Made by a program: the position numbers and the translations under genes
Notes under the pieces: generated by a model
The model's input: only the letters and a program-made list of their open reading frames with translations
The model's database searches: none
Told to the model about the DNA's origin: nothing
Part shown: positions 53,853-63,005 of the stretch, one piece after another
How positions within the stretch are numbered: the first letter of the stretch is position 1
How the letters are laid out: each line of letters begins with the position of its first letter
Assembly (NCBI GenBank): GCA_937859595.1
Contig: CALMAH010000016.1
Location: forward strand, 186,001 to 250,000
DNA length: 64,000 bases
Source: an uncultured Acidobacteriota bacterium
GTDB taxonomy: Bacteria > Acidobacteriota > Blastocatellia > Pyrinomonadales > Pyrinomonadaceae
Direction of reading: 5' to 3'

Positions 53853-55187
53853 TACCCCGCCGGACCCAAATCGTTTCCCGCGGCCGATCTCCTTAACCAG
53901 GCCTTCCACGAACGACCGCCAACCGCCGGTAAGATACCGGGTTCGTAGAGCATTTAATTCTTTGGACCCCAACCCGTCTGCTTCGTATAGACGAAGATAA
54001 GATCGGGCCGCCTTGTCATGGTCGCCTTTCATAGCCGCCGACTTTGCAATGATCGAACAGGCCACCTTGAACTCACCATCATCCTCTGAAATGACCTCTG
54101 CCTGAGCGATCGCCTCATCATACCGTCTGGCAAAGAAGAGGATCCATGCACGCGACCTGAGGTTGAACGAGTTTGGCGCAAGGGCGATCGCAGTATCGAT
54201 CCCGGCCAATGCCTCCTCAACCCGGCCGAACATTGAATGCATCATTGCCATCTCGAAATGCGCCTCGTGGCTCGTCGGGTCAAGCTTGATCGATCTTTGG
54301 CATGCCCGGCTCGCGCCCTCAAAATCCCAATCAAACGTTACCATCAGGCGGCATTGCATAAGGTGCGCGAGAGAGCTGTTCGGATCGAGTTCAAGGGCCT
54401 TGTTTATTGACCAGCGGGCCTGAGCAATATTGTCCGGTGTGCGTCTGCCAAACATTTTCACCGCTGCCCGGCCTGCGTATGCGTCCGCAAATTCGGGGTC
54501 TAGCTCGATCGCCCGATCAAAGTAGCCGAGAAGCTTTTCGCTATCCTGAGTGCGAGCCTTCTCCAGTTGTAACCTGCCTTCTCGAAAACTAAGGTAGGCT
54601 TCGTTATTCTCGGTTCCGGCTCCGCGGGACTTGCCGTTAGACCTGTCTCTAAACTCGCCGCTTCTTGAAACGAGTAGCATTACCAGGAACGCTCCTACCG
54701 CAATAGCAACCAATGCCTTGATCGACTGCCTCAGCTTTCGCCCCCGTCCGAGCGGTGCCGGGGGCCCAAACGTCTGCACGTCGTCTATTGGGTTTGTTCG
54801 CGTCCCATTGGCCGGTATCAACACGGGAACAATGGGCTTGGATCTCTCCACTTCTTCATTAGCAGATACCACATCAGCTACAAATCGATAGCCCCTGGTC
54901 GGTACCGTCTTGATGAATGTCTGTTTGCTCTCGAACTGGCTGAGGGTCTTACGAAGTGTGTGGACTATTCGTACCAGGTTTGCTTCTTCAACAAAGGTAT
55001 CGGGCCATACGGCGGACAGCAGTTCGTCCTTTGAGACCAGATGGCCGCTGTTACTTACGAGATGGGCGAGAGTGTCAAATGCCTTGGGCGTCAGCGGAAT
55101 GAGCGTACCCTCATAGCGAAGTTCCCTCTCCACCGTATCAAGTTGGAATGAACAGAACCGGAAATATCTGCGGTCGTCGCCGGGCAT
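53673..55187 (-). CDS. CadC-like membrane regulator: winged helix, one TM helix, TPR repeats
   Basis: 504 residues. Residues about 5-105 are an OmpR/PhoB-type winged helix (FQLDTVERELRYEGTLIPLT, PKAFDTLAHLVSNSGHLVSK, VRIVHTLRKTLSQ, VPTRGYRFVADV). A single transmembrane helix near 155-180 (IKALVAIAVGAFLVMLLVS) is followed by several TPR repeats (YFDRAIELDPEFADAYAGRA, NKALELDPNSSLAHLMQCRL) up to the C-terminus. This is the CadC/ToxR plan, with the TPR part outside the cytosol, presumably sensing a partner. Divergent from the beta-helix gene at 55380, with a shared 192-nt control region. Confidence 0.9.
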   Translation of the reverse strand: MPGDDRRYFRFCSFQLDTVERELRYEGTLIPLTPKAFDTLAHLVSNSGHLVSKDELLSAVWPDTFVEEANLVRIVHTLRKTLSQFESKQTFIKTVPTRGYRFVADVVSANEEVERSKPIVPVLIPANGTRTNPIDDVQTFGPPAPLGRGRKLRQSIKALVAIAVGAFLVMLLVSRSGEFRDRSNGKSRGAGTENNEAYLSFREGRLQLEKARTQDSEKLLGYFDRAIELDPEFADAYAGRAAVKMFGRRTPDNIAQARWSINKALELDPNSSLAHLMQCRLMVTFDWDFEGASRACQRSIKLDPTSHEAHFEMAMMHSMFGRVEEALAGIDTAIALAPNSFNLRSRAWILFFARRYDEAIAQAEVISEDDGEFKVACSIIAKSAAMKGDHDKAARSYLRLYEADGLGSKELNALRTRYLTGGWRSFVEGLVKEIGRGKRFGSGGVSMAIHYLDLGEMEQVYENLETAIKERQVWMIHIGRWPQFDPIRGDPRFESLVARVGLDR

Positions 55188-55302
55188 TTTCAGCCTCCAA
55201 TAAAAATTGGATAAAAATACGAACTTTTTCCAAGGACATCAGCGACCGATGACAGCTATTTTACCCCCTGCAAAAAACAGTTGTCGGTTAGGCCGTGTGC
55301 CA

Positions 55303-55324
55303 GAAAAAGCTGCCTGCTTTTTTC
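55303..55324 (+). terminator. Terminator-like hairpin in the leader of the beta-helix gene
   Basis: GAAAAAGC (55303-55310) and GCTTTTTTC (55316-55324) pair around TGCCT. With the U-rich 3' arm it looks like a small intrinsic terminator about 55 nt before the start codon, possibly an attenuator. Confidence 0.4.
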
Positions 55325-55379
55325 GTGCATTATACGCCAACCTAAGTTCAAAAGAAACTAAATTTTTTGGAGGCCCGTT

Positions 55380-56579
55380 ATGTACACACGAAAGACAAAA
55401 GATCTGCATATTCTTCTCGGCTTGTTCTTTTTCGGCACGCTTCTCTCTGCTCAGTCGATCTCCGGCCAGACCGTCCACGTCACAGGGATCGAAGAACTCT
55501 ACGCTGCCGTCAATGATCCTGGAAATGCGGGCGCAACGATAGCTCTCGCTCCCGGCATCTACAGACTCACAGCATTAGATGCGAACAATGTCCCGCGTCC
55601 GAATGGCGGCCGTTTGGACCTGCAGTTGAACATGTCACTGGTCGGTGTCAAAGGCGACCGCTCAGCGGTCATCATCGACGCCTTCGAACTACCGCCGAGC
55701 TCTTATACGGGTAGTCCGGGCCCCCACGCCGCCGTCAGACTTGGCCGAGGGACAAACTCGGTCGAGTGGCTAACTGTTCGCGACGCCCGCAATGGACAGG
55801 CGAATATCGATTCCGGGCTCATACATCCTGGAACGGCATTTGTCCGTATAGCTCACGTCGCATCCAGCGGCTCCACGCGAGGGCTCAACGTTCTAAATTT
55901 TGGCCCGGCTTCATCTAACGAGACCATAGAGGCCGAAATTGAGGACAACTATTTCTTTAACAACACGTTTGGGCTTTCTGAAGGTGTCCGTGTCGGTAAT
56001 TTTCAGGGTGCCGTCAATGCAACGGTTAACGCCCGAATGGTGGGAAACCGCTCATGGGGCCAGCAGCAGGGTCGGCTGATCGTGAATAACCGCGCGATAA
56101 ACTCCACCGTGAACGTCTTCTCGGCCGGAAACCGGTTCTTCGCCAACGGCGCGGGAACGATCATTGTCGGCGGATTAAGCTCTAACGTCACGACTGCGAA
56201 CGGTAACACCATCAACTTCGAGGCCCATGGTGATCATTTCGTGGACAACACGGGCCCTACGATCTTTGATATCGGCGGGCTCATCGTGTTGGGCGGCGAG
56301 AACATCTCGATACCCTACGGTACGAACAACAATACTGTGAACGTAAGGCTTTGGGGATGCAGGATGGGTGAGAATAACACCTATGACCTCTTGGGCATCG
56401 GTGCCCGCTCCGAACCGGAGTCGATCGGGTCACCGGGCGCAAACAACCGCGTGACAATTGAGATACATGGAGAAGGCTCACCGACAAAGGGACGATGGCA
56501 GCCAGTAGAAGTGTTTTTGGACGCACTCCCGTACGCGGCCGAAGACAATAACTCGGTGACCGTGATCAGAAGGCGATAG
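55380..56579 (+). CDS. Secreted right-handed beta-helix protein
   Basis: 399 residues with GGAGG 7 nt before the ATG. Signal peptide (DLHILLGLFFFGTLLSAQ) then a repetitive beta-strand region: ATIALAPGIYRLTALDANNV, LDLQLNMSLVGVKGDRSAVI, GNRSWGQQQGRLIVNNRAIN and NTVNVRLWGCRMGENNTYDL. Many Asn/Gly turns and regular spacing point to a pectate-lyase-like parallel beta-helix. No catalytic Asp or Arg cluster can be picked out, so it may be a binding or surface protein. Divergent from a CadC-like regulator and 86 nt upstream of the delta-60/FG-GAP gene. Confidence 0.78.
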   Translation: MYTRKTKDLHILLGLFFFGTLLSAQSISGQTVHVTGIEELYAAVNDPGNAGATIALAPGIYRLTALDANNVPRPNGGRLDLQLNMSLVGVKGDRSAVIIDAFELPPSSYTGSPGPHAAVRLGRGTNSVEWLTVRDARNGQANIDSGLIHPGTAFVRIAHVASSGSTRGLNVLNFGPASSNETIEAEIEDNYFFNNTFGLSEGVRVGNFQGAVNATVNARMVGNRSWGQQQGRLIVNNRAINSTVNVFSAGNRFFANGAGTIIVGGLSSNVTTANGNTINFEAHGDHFVDNTGPTIFDIGGLIVLGGENISIPYGTNNNTVNVRLWGCRMGENNTYDLLGIGARSEPESIGSPGANNRVTIEIHGEGSPTKGRWQPVEVFLDALPYAAEDNNSVTVIRRR

Positions 56580-56665
56580 ATAGGTTCACGTTGTCCCTAA
56601 ACCCAACGCACGCAACCCGTTCTCGGGGTTGGAACAACCGGTTCGCCGATCTCGGAGGAAAAGAA

Positions 56666-58861
56666 ATGAACCAATTTTCTACACGACGACAATACTTCAG
56701 GTCCGCGTTTGCTCTCACTGAGCGTTTGAGAACCATTGGTAGATTGACTATTCCCTTCTTGACCTTACTCGCCTGCATTGGAGGCTCAGCAGACGGACGC
56801 CCCGGAGATCTCGACCGGCGATTTGGTTCTAATGGCATCGTCTCTACGACGTTGGTCACGGCAACCGATCATACACGCCGTCTCCGCGTTCAACCCGATG
56901 GCAAGATATTGGTGCTTTCTACAACTGCCAGGAATCCCGTGATTAATGTTCCGACGACCGGCACGGTTCATCGGTTTTTTCCGGATGGAAATTTTGACAC
57001 CACTTTTGCTCAAAGCGGTAGTCTTAGCCTTGGCGGCTTGCGGGACTTTGAGATCCATCCGGACGGAAGGATCTTGACCGTTGCAACCAATTTCAGCTCC
57101 CATGCCTATGGACGAGTTTGCAGATGGACGAGCAATGGAAATGCGGATCCCACGTTCGGCACCAATGGATGTACCAACATCACCACTGGAAGCCGGTTCG
57201 AAGCACGGCGGATCAAGCTGCAGAGCGACGGGCGGATAGTTGTGGTCGCAGCGACCGGTTCTGCTACAAGCCTTTTCGCCCGTTTGCTTCCGGACGGTGC
57301 CCTTGACCACTCGTTCGGCAATTCCGGCATGGCGTCCGCAAGCGGGGACGATTTCTCGTATTACCTTTTTCCTTCGTGGGTCATAGACAAGACGGGCGAC
57401 ATAGTGATCCAGCCGGATGGAAAGATCCTTTTCGGCTACGGCCGGGAATGGGACAACTTCTTTTATATTGGCCGTTTGGACCCGGATGGCTCGATCGATA
57501 CTTCGTTCGGCAAGGCAGGTGTCGCTTCCATAGGCATTCCCGTGCCCTCATATGCGTATGATGCCTTCAGCTTCGGTATATCATCACAAGCGAACGGTTC
57601 AATTTTTGTAACCGGAACCGCACTGGAATGGTGGGGGGGAGACTCATATCTAACCGTCGCAAAGCTGAAAAATGACGGCTCATACGATCCCACCTTTGGT
57701 TACGGCGGAGCGATAAGTTTGGTCTCAAGCGAAACTCGCGGGCCGGCCTCAGCGATGATCGTGCTTCCTACCGGCAAGATCTTACTCGGTGGGATGGATG
57801 ATCAGGCATTCTCACTGTTACGGCTGAATGCAAACGGCTCGTTTGACACAAGTTTTGGCACCAATGGAATAATTCAAACACCTTTCGATACGAGCGACAT
57901 GACGTCCATACTCGCCATGGAACTCCAAAAGGACGGCACATTGATCGCGGCCGGAAGCACAGCCGGAGCAGACTATTACGCACGGCTCGGGCTGACAAAG
58001 TATCTAAATATCGCTTCGAATACCGACTATGACTTTGATGGGGACCACAGGGCTGACATTTCCATATTTCGAGGGTCAGACAATAGTTGGTATGTGAGTC
58101 GTTCCACCGAAGGATTGTCCATAACGCAATTCGGGCATTCGACCGATATGATCACACCTGCAGACATTACGGGCGACGGAAAGGCCGACATTGCGTTCTT
58201 CAGGCCCTCTACCGGCGAATGGTTCGTGCTTCGCAGCGAGGACGGTTCGTTCTTTGCGTTCCCGTTCGGCGGTGCGGGCGACATCCCGGCCCCTGCCGAC
58301 TACGATGGCGACGGCATCACAGACGCTGCGGTGTTCCGGCCTTCTACGGGAACTTGGTTCATTCTCCGCTCTTCGGATCAGGGCGTTTCGATTGTCTCGT
58401 TCGGTTCTGCGACCGACCGGCCGGTTCCGGCCGACTTTGACGGCGACGGCAAGGCTGACATCGCCATTTACCGGCCGCTTGGAGAGACCGGTGGCGGCGA
58501 ATGGTGGTATATCAGAAGCTCTGACGGCACCGCTCGTGCATTCGCTTTTGGCCAGCCGACCGATAAGGCACTGCCGGCCGACTACACTGGCGATGGCGTC
58601 GCCGACGTGGCTTTCTTCCGCCCCTCGACCGGCGAATGGTACGTGCTCCGCAGCGAGGACAATTCCTACTTTGCCTTCCCGTTCGGCAACGCGGCGGATT
58701 CACCCGTCCCCGGCGACTACGACGGCGACGGGCAGACAGACCCGGCCGTCTTCCGTCCCTCGACAGGCATCTGGTTCATTCTCCGCTCCACCGAAGGCCT
58801 CCAGATAGTCAACTTCGGCTCCCCGGGCGACATGGCCGTGCCAAATGCATACGTGAGGTAA
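56666..58861 (+). CDS. Secreted delta-60 repeat protein with C-terminal FG-GAP repeats
   Basis: Start at ATG 56666 (MNQFSTRRQYFRSAF), with GGAGGAAAAG upstream. A hydrophobic export segment (IGRLTIPFLTLLACIGGSAD) leads to about seven delta-60 repeats (LDRRFGSNGIV, VQPDGKILVLST, PTFGTNGCTNI, DPTFGYGGAI, SFDTSFGTNGII), expected to form a propeller. From about residue 455 come six FG-GAP repeats (YDFDGDHRADISIFRG, DYDGDGITDAAVFRPSTGTW), nearly identical in places to those of the M28 peptidase at 9483. No enzyme residues. Probably a surface protein. Confidence 0.85.
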   Translation: MNQFSTRRQYFRSAFALTERLRTIGRLTIPFLTLLACIGGSADGRPGDLDRRFGSNGIVSTTLVTATDHTRRLRVQPDGKILVLSTTARNPVINVPTTGTVHRFFPDGNFDTTFAQSGSLSLGGLRDFEIHPDGRILTVATNFSSHAYGRVCRWTSNGNADPTFGTNGCTNITTGSRFEARRIKLQSDGRIVVVAATGSATSLFARLLPDGALDHSFGNSGMASASGDDFSYYLFPSWVIDKTGDIVIQPDGKILFGYGREWDNFFYIGRLDPDGSIDTSFGKAGVASIGIPVPSYAYDAFSFGISSQANGSIFVTGTALEWWGGDSYLTVAKLKNDGSYDPTFGYGGAISLVSSETRGPASAMIVLPTGKILLGGMDDQAFSLLRLNANGSFDTSFGTNGIIQTPFDTSDMTSILAMELQKDGTLIAAGSTAGADYYARLGLTKYLNIASNTDYDFDGDHRADISIFRGSDNSWYVSRSTEGLSITQFGHSTDMITPADITGDGKADIAFFRPSTGEWFVLRSEDGSFFAFPFGGAGDIPAPADYDGDGITDAAVFRPSTGTWFILRSSDQGVSIVSFGSATDRPVPADFDGDGKADIAIYRPLGETGGGEWWYIRSSDGTARAFAFGQPTDKALPADYTGDGVADVAFFRPSTGEWYVLRSEDNSYFAFPFGNAADSPVPGDYDGDGQTDPAVFRPSTGIWFILRSTEGLQIVNFGSPGDMAVPNAYVR

Positions 58862-58911
58862 ATTAGGTTGATCCAAACATGTTCTATCCGGCATTCCCGC
58901 ATGTTCGTCAA

Positions 58912-58945
58912 AGCAAAAATGGCCGCCTGAATCGTCAGACGGCCA
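58912..58945 (-). terminator. Intrinsic terminator of the bacterioferritin gene
   Basis: On the minus strand TGGCCG and CTGA pair with their complements (58920-58945, loop ATCG at 58931-58934, one C/A mismatch), followed by ATTTTTGC. Confidence 0.75.
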
Positions 58946-58973
58946 ACTGGCTCAATCAAATTATAAGTTTCGT

Positions 58974-59435
58974 CTAACTGACTTCCCTGAGAATTATCTT
59001 CTCTGAGCCGGCCTTTGCCGTGCGTTCGTTCGTAAGCTTCTCCAGTTCCTCTATGTGCATCTGTTCGGCTGCGATCTGTTCTTCAAGCCAGAACTTCTGA
59101 GGCAGGTCGTTGTCGTCACATGCCGCCCATGCAGCCATATAGGCTGCCATCGCCTCGCGTTCGAGTTCGAGATCCTGTTTTAGCATTTCGTCCAGATCAA
59201 CGGACTGGCGTATCATCGCCGGTTCTACGGTCGGCACGCCGCCCAATGCAACTATCTTGTCACCCAGAGCCTCAGCATGGTCCTGGGCTTCCTCGGCCTG
59301 GTCGCGGAACCAGTCCTTATATACCTCTCGATATTTACCGGTCACCAGAAAACTATGCTGGGAATATTGGATAACACCCGCTAATTCCCAGCTCAACGCA
59401 CTATTCAAATTTTCTACAAGCTCTGCTCTTCCCAT
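58974..59435 (-). CDS. bfr: Bacterioferritin-like iron-storage protein
   Basis: 153 residues, a four-helix-bundle ferritin. NLNSALSWELAGVIQYSQHS provides the first Glu, DWFRDQAEEAQDHAEALGDK the Glu and His of the ferroxidase centre, LKQDLELEREAMAAYMAAWA and WLEEQIAAEQMHIEELEKLT the remaining Glu/His ligands. The family oxidises ferrous iron and stores it in a 24-mer. The heme-ligand Met of classic Bfr cannot be confirmed, so a heme-free relative is possible. Preceded by a good promoter and a Fur-like palindrome; GGAGAAAGGGGGA precedes the ATG. Confidence 0.88.
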   Translation of the reverse strand: MGRAELVENLNSALSWELAGVIQYSQHSFLVTGKYREVYKDWFRDQAEEAQDHAEALGDKIVALGGVPTVEPAMIRQSVDLDEMLKQDLELEREAMAAYMAAWAACDDNDLPQKFWLEEQIAAEQMHIEELEKLTNERTAKAGSEKIILREVS

Positions 59436-59471
59436 ATTATTTCCCCCTTTCTCCGAGGAGCGTTATTGAAA

Positions 59472-59500
59472 ATCCTAGCAACCAGGCCAGTTCCTGTCAA
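59472..59500 (-). promoter_or_regulatory. Sigma-70-type promoter of bfr
   Basis: On the minus strand TTGACA (59500-59495), 17-nt spacer, TAGGAT (59477-59472). About 37 nt upstream of the start codon. The strongest promoter match in the window. Confidence 0.7.
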
Positions 59501-59530
59501 GCTAACCCCTTATATTTCAACAGATAGTTG

Positions 59531-59545
59531 TGAATATCATTTTCA
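59531..59545. promoter_or_regulatory. Fur/PerR-like palindrome upstream of bfr
   Basis: TGAATATCATTTTCA is a 7-1-7 inverted repeat matching 11 of 14 positions of the Fur box TGATAAT-N-ATTATCA. It lies about 31 nt upstream of the bfr -35, a position suited to activation rather than simple repression. Confidence 0.4.
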
Positions 59546-59569
59546 ATAAGTGTGTTCTCCCAGTCTGGG

Positions 59570-59599
59570 CGCAAAAACGGGCCGCTGAGGACGGCCCGC
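59570..59599 (-). terminator. Intrinsic terminator of the SDR gene
   Basis: GGGCCG (59579-59584) and CGGCCC (59592-59597) pair around CTGAGGA; on the minus strand the stem is followed by GTTTTTGC. Confidence 0.75.
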
Positions 59600-59624
59600 G
59601 TTATCTGGTGGCCGAGGTGATCGT

Positions 59625-60374
59625 TCAAGTAATGGTTCCGCCGTCAACGGTGATGACCTCACCGTTCATGTAGGAATTCCGCGGGCTAACGATAAAGGCG
59701 GCAAATTCGGCCAGTTCGCTGGGTTGGCCGAGCCTTTTTACCGAGACCCAGTTTTCGTGAGCGGTAAGCAGATGCTCGGGCAGTGTGTTGCCGAGATCGG
59801 TGTCAAAGATGCCGGCGGCGATGGCATTTACGGTTATGCCGAAATTGGCAGCTTCGCGAGACAGGCATTTGGTAAAGCCTATCATCGCAGCCTTTGAGGT
59901 AGCGTAGTGTACCGATGTCGGAAGGGCTCGGAGCGCGCCTATGCTTGTTATGTTCAAAATGGTCCCGGCACGTTCGCGGATCATCTGCTTGTAGAAAGGT
60001 TTGGTTACCGCAAAGAGGCTGTTAACGTTCGTGTCCACAACCCAATCCCAACTCTTGTCGGTTGTCGTCGCAAAATTGTCGGGTTTGTTGACCGCGGCGT
60101 TGTTTACAAGGACGTTTATCGCCCCCCACTCATCAAGTATCTCGCGGGCGATGTGCTTCATTCCATAGCGGTCCGTGACCGACACCTTGAACGACAGAGC
60201 CCGCCGGCCGTAGCCTTCGATGATCGACCTCATCTTATCAGCAAGCTCGTCGCTGGTGTTGTAATTAAAGGCCACATCAGCCCCTTCACGGGCAAAAACC
60301 TCGCAGATCGCGGCTCCGATGCCGCGGGTCCCGCCGGAAACGAACACACGTTTATCTTCAAGTAAAAGACTCAA
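59625..60374 (-). CDS. Short-chain dehydrogenase/reductase (FabG-like)
   Basis: 249 residues, classical SDR. Nucleotide binding by SGGTRGIGAAICEVFA, NNAAVN marks strand 4, and the catalytic set is Ser in NITSIGAL, Tyr and Lys in HYATSKAAM. The C-terminal GEVITVDGGTIT matches 3-oxoacyl-ACP reductases, with a cysteine-free active site. The basic/acidic residue after the first strand (FNYNTSDELADK) suggests NADP(H). Actual substrate open. Same strand as the glycosyltransferase upstream, 94 nt apart. Confidence 0.87.
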   Translation of the reverse strand: MSLLLEDKRVFVSGGTRGIGAAICEVFAREGADVAFNYNTSDELADKMRSIIEGYGRRALSFKVSVTDRYGMKHIAREILDEWGAINVLVNNAAVNKPDNFATTTDKSWDWVVDTNVNSLFAVTKPFYKQMIRERAGTILNITSIGALRALPTSVHYATSKAAMIGFTKCLSREAANFGITVNAIAAGIFDTDLGNTLPEHLLTAHENWVSVKRLGQPSELAEFAAFIVSPRNSYMNGEVITVDGGTIT

Positions 60375-60468
60375 TTAAGGCGACTCCTTGCAAAGGGGAT
60401 AAATGATCCAAACGTAAAGGTTAATGAAAGGAAGTGGCCGTGACAAGCCTGGCATAGCACTTTTTTCG

Positions 60469-61650
60469 CTATGCGGCGATCGACCGGTTATCGGCAATAG
60501 GGGGCGGCAGAAGTGCCGCGATCTCGCGGACAATATCTTCGGTAGCGTTGGGGCGTGCCAGGGCGATCGTGGCGGCCTTCATATCGTTGTACCGCTGCTC
60601 GTCCGTCTGCAGCGAACGGATCATCGGAACAATGTCCGCCGCCTTTTCCAACATCAAGCCCGCACCGCGTCCGGCGATCAATTTCAGCGTACCCGCCTCC
60701 TGCGGCATTGGTGGCGTGGTCACATCTGCAATGATCGGTACACGGCACGTTATCGCCTCAAAGGTCGTAAGCCCGCCGAGTTTTGAGATCATCACGTTCG
60801 CGGAATGCATCAGCTTTTCGATCTCGTCCGAATAGCCGATCACCTTTACCGGGAATTTCGCATTCCTTGCCAACTCCTCCGCCTCCGCACGAAGTTCTTC
60901 GTTCCTGCCGGCAAGGAAGATGGCCTGTACGTCCAGTTCGCCTCGGACCAGCTCTTTGAAGATACGCGGGATGTTCCCGCCGCCTATCCAGCCCGCATTA
61001 ACGAAAACGGTGAATTTATCCGGATCGAGGCCATATGCCGACCGCGCCTCACGGGCGTCATTCTCATCCGCGGCCCGAAACTTCGGGTGCAGCGGCAGGC
61101 CCGATATCTTTATCTTGGAGGGGCTGACACCGTAGTCAATAAGTTGCTGCTGAGCGTCTTCGTTGGCCACCAGATAGAGCGATACATCATCACATGCCCA
61201 GCCCTTCCAAAATCCATAGCAGGGATCAGTGACAACCGTAACGAGCGGAATTTGATCCTGGAGGTCGAGTTCCCGCAATATCCTTCCGAATATATGCTGG
61301 GTAAGTGGGTGGACGCTGACCACAATGTGGGGACACCATTTTTCGAACGAGTCCCTTATAAAGACCATGCACCGCTTATGAAAGAATTCGCGGGTCTCGG
61401 GCCGAAACCTGTTGACCACCCAGTAGAGATACTTCATCCATCCCTGCTTGTTTCGAAGCATCCAGTTATAGACATTAACAAGCCTCTCGGTTATGTGATG
61501 CGACTCTTCGACGGCTCGCATTATCCTAACTACGACCGATTCGCCGTGCCAAAATCTCTGCAGTCCGACAGCGATCGCCTGCGCCGCCGATCGGTGGCCG
61601 CCGCCGGTGTCAGATGAGATGATCAGGATCTTTGGGTTGCTCGGCTGCAT
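60469..61650 (-). CDS. MGDG-synthase/UgtP-like processive glycosyltransferase
   Basis: 393 residues, GT-B fold, GT28 family. KILIISSDTGGGHRSAAQAI is the N-terminal MGDG_synth motif; HPLTQHIFGRILRELDLQDQ and TDPCYGFWKGWACDDVSLYL continue the acceptor domain, and the donor domain has FVNAGWIGGGNIPRIFKEL, VIGYSDEIEKLMHSANVMIS, KLGGLTTFEAITCRVP and IIADVTTPPMPQEAGTLKLI. Relatives add glucose or galactose from UDP-sugar to diacylglycerol to make membrane glycolipids. It is peripheral to the membrane. Neighbours are a radical SAM enzyme and an SDR. Confidence 0.85.
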   Translation of the reverse strand: MQPSNPKILIISSDTGGGHRSAAQAIAVGLQRFWHGESVVVRIMRAVEESHHITERLVNVYNWMLRNKQGWMKYLYWVVNRFRPETREFFHKRCMVFIRDSFEKWCPHIVVSVHPLTQHIFGRILRELDLQDQIPLVTVVTDPCYGFWKGWACDDVSLYLVANEDAQQQLIDYGVSPSKIKISGLPLHPKFRAADENDAREARSAYGLDPDKFTVFVNAGWIGGGNIPRIFKELVRGELDVQAIFLAGRNEELRAEAEELARNAKFPVKVIGYSDEIEKLMHSANVMISKLGGLTTFEAITCRVPIIADVTTPPMPQEAGTLKLIAGRGAGLMLEKAADIVPMIRSLQTDEQRYNDMKAATIALARPNATEDIVREIAALLPPPIADNRSIAA

Positions 61651-61678
61651 TGCGAATGTCGGTGTTGAGTGGTTTATG

Positions 61679-62848
61679 TTAGGCCTTTAAGGCAACCTCC
61701 CTTGCCCGGTCAAACCCGAGTTTGGCCGAAGCTTTTTTCATCTCGCCTTCCAATTTCTTTATCTTTATAAGGTGGCCGGCGTTGAACGGCAGCGACGGAT
61801 AATAGCAATTGGATTCGTGCGTGCAGAAACATCCGCTGCCCGCCTCTTTGCGCCGGGCCTTCATCAGGTCGGTGTTCCATGCGGCCTGGAAATCCCAATC
61901 GTAATCTCTCAGATTGAGCACATCGGGCTTATTCTCGCAGGATGATAGTACGCCATTGTCATAAATGACCGCACCGGCACTGCCTGCATAGCATTTCAAC
62001 TGCGCCTTGTTTTCCTCTTTCGTCTTCGCGATCAGGTCATGCATGTAGATATCTACGGCAGCCTTGAAAAAGCCCGATTTACCGCCATAGTTGTTCTTCA
62101 GGGCAGCATTCTTTGTATCTTCAAGGATCATCTGCGAAAGCCGAGCATATCTCGTGTGGTCAAACTCAAGCTCAGTGGGGTCGGCCGAAGGCGGACGGAT
62201 GTAATTTATATTCACCTTGTCCGGCTTCAGGTCGTACTTGAGAAAATCGTACCAATCAAAGATCGTGTCCTGGTTCGATCGCATCACACAGGTACAGGTC
62301 TGGATGTCCAACTGTGGATACTGCTCGCGTTTCATCTGCTGTAGCGTACGGGCCGTATGGATCGCCTTGTCCCAGCTGCCTTCTTTGCCTCGGATCTTCT
62401 CATGCGCATCTTTCATCCCATCGATGCCAAGAGCGACCGACACATTCAGCTTCGGACATTCCTCCAATATCCGCGTAACGTCCGGAAAGATCCGCGGATG
62501 GATCTGCCCGTTCGACATCAGATAAACCGAATCGAGCTTGTTGTTCTCGTAAAACGCCCTAACGATCTCCGGCAGGTCCTTCCGCGTGAACGGTTCGCCG
62601 CCGGCCAGAACCAGGACCCCGAGGTTTCCACCAAGCGTTTCCGAGATCCGGGCTATCTCGTCTGTCTTCATCTGGAGCTTTTTGCGGGGCCGGTCGTCCA
62701 ATTCCTCAGTAAAGAAACAGTGGGTGCACCGCATGTCGCAAACGCTGGTCACCAAGATATTCAAAAAGATGGGTGAGATCGGCCGGCCAACGACAATGCT
62801 TGCGTACCGTTTGAAGATCTCCCTCGTTGCAAAATCCATCAGATCCAT
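61679..62848 (-). CDS. Radical SAM protein with SPASM-like C-terminus
   Basis: Start at ATG 62848 (MDLMDFATREIFKRYASIV), with AAGGTG at good spacing; a GTG two codons earlier is also possible. The 4Fe-4S motif is TSVCDMRCTHCFF (CxxxCxxC) near residue 35, followed by LAGGEPFTRKDLPEIVRAFY. A C-terminal cluster-binding region carries several cysteines (LKCYAGSAGAVIYDNGVLSS, GCFCTHESNCYYPSLPF), as in SPASM maturases. Such enzymes modify peptides or lipids. The product is unknown. It starts 28 nt before the glycosyltransferase on the same strand. Confidence 0.85.
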   Translation of the reverse strand: MDLMDFATREIFKRYASIVVGRPISPIFLNILVTSVCDMRCTHCFFTEELDDRPRKKLQMKTDEIARISETLGGNLGVLVLAGGEPFTRKDLPEIVRAFYENNKLDSVYLMSNGQIHPRIFPDVTRILEECPKLNVSVALGIDGMKDAHEKIRGKEGSWDKAIHTARTLQQMKREQYPQLDIQTCTCVMRSNQDTIFDWYDFLKYDLKPDKVNINYIRPPSADPTELEFDHTRYARLSQMILEDTKNAALKNNYGGKSGFFKAAVDIYMHDLIAKTKEENKAQLKCYAGSAGAVIYDNGVLSSCENKPDVLNLRDYDWDFQAAWNTDLMKARRKEAGSGCFCTHESNCYYPSLPFNAGHLIKIKKLEGEMKKASAKLGFDRAREVALKA

Positions 62849-62977
62849 TTTCACTCACCTTGAGGACAATGAACGTCCCCGGCGGAAATACTATTCCGCA
62901 AACTTAAAATGTATCGTATCCGGGACGATTTTGGAACCTAACCGGAGACGCCAAAGAGCTTCGTTGAAATAAAACGC

Positions 62978-63005
62978 TTGAAATTTGCTTAAAAAATGCT
63001 ACGAT
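62978..63005 (+). promoter_or_regulatory. Candidate promoter in the 63141 upstream region
   Basis: TTGAAA (62978-62983), 16-nt spacer, TACGAT (63000-63005). It lies 135 nt before the start of the small secreted protein, so the leader would be long; the gap 62855-63140 has no gene. Confidence 0.35.

Noticed and set aside
60449..60475. Terminator at the end of the glycosyltransferase gene
   Set aside because: GCATAGC/GCTATGC pairs, but the stem contains the stop codon and no T run follows on the minus strand.
60805..61617. 270-codon open frame on the plus strand
   Set aside because: Antisense to the MGDG-synthase-like gene, which has clear conserved motifs; no independent evidence.
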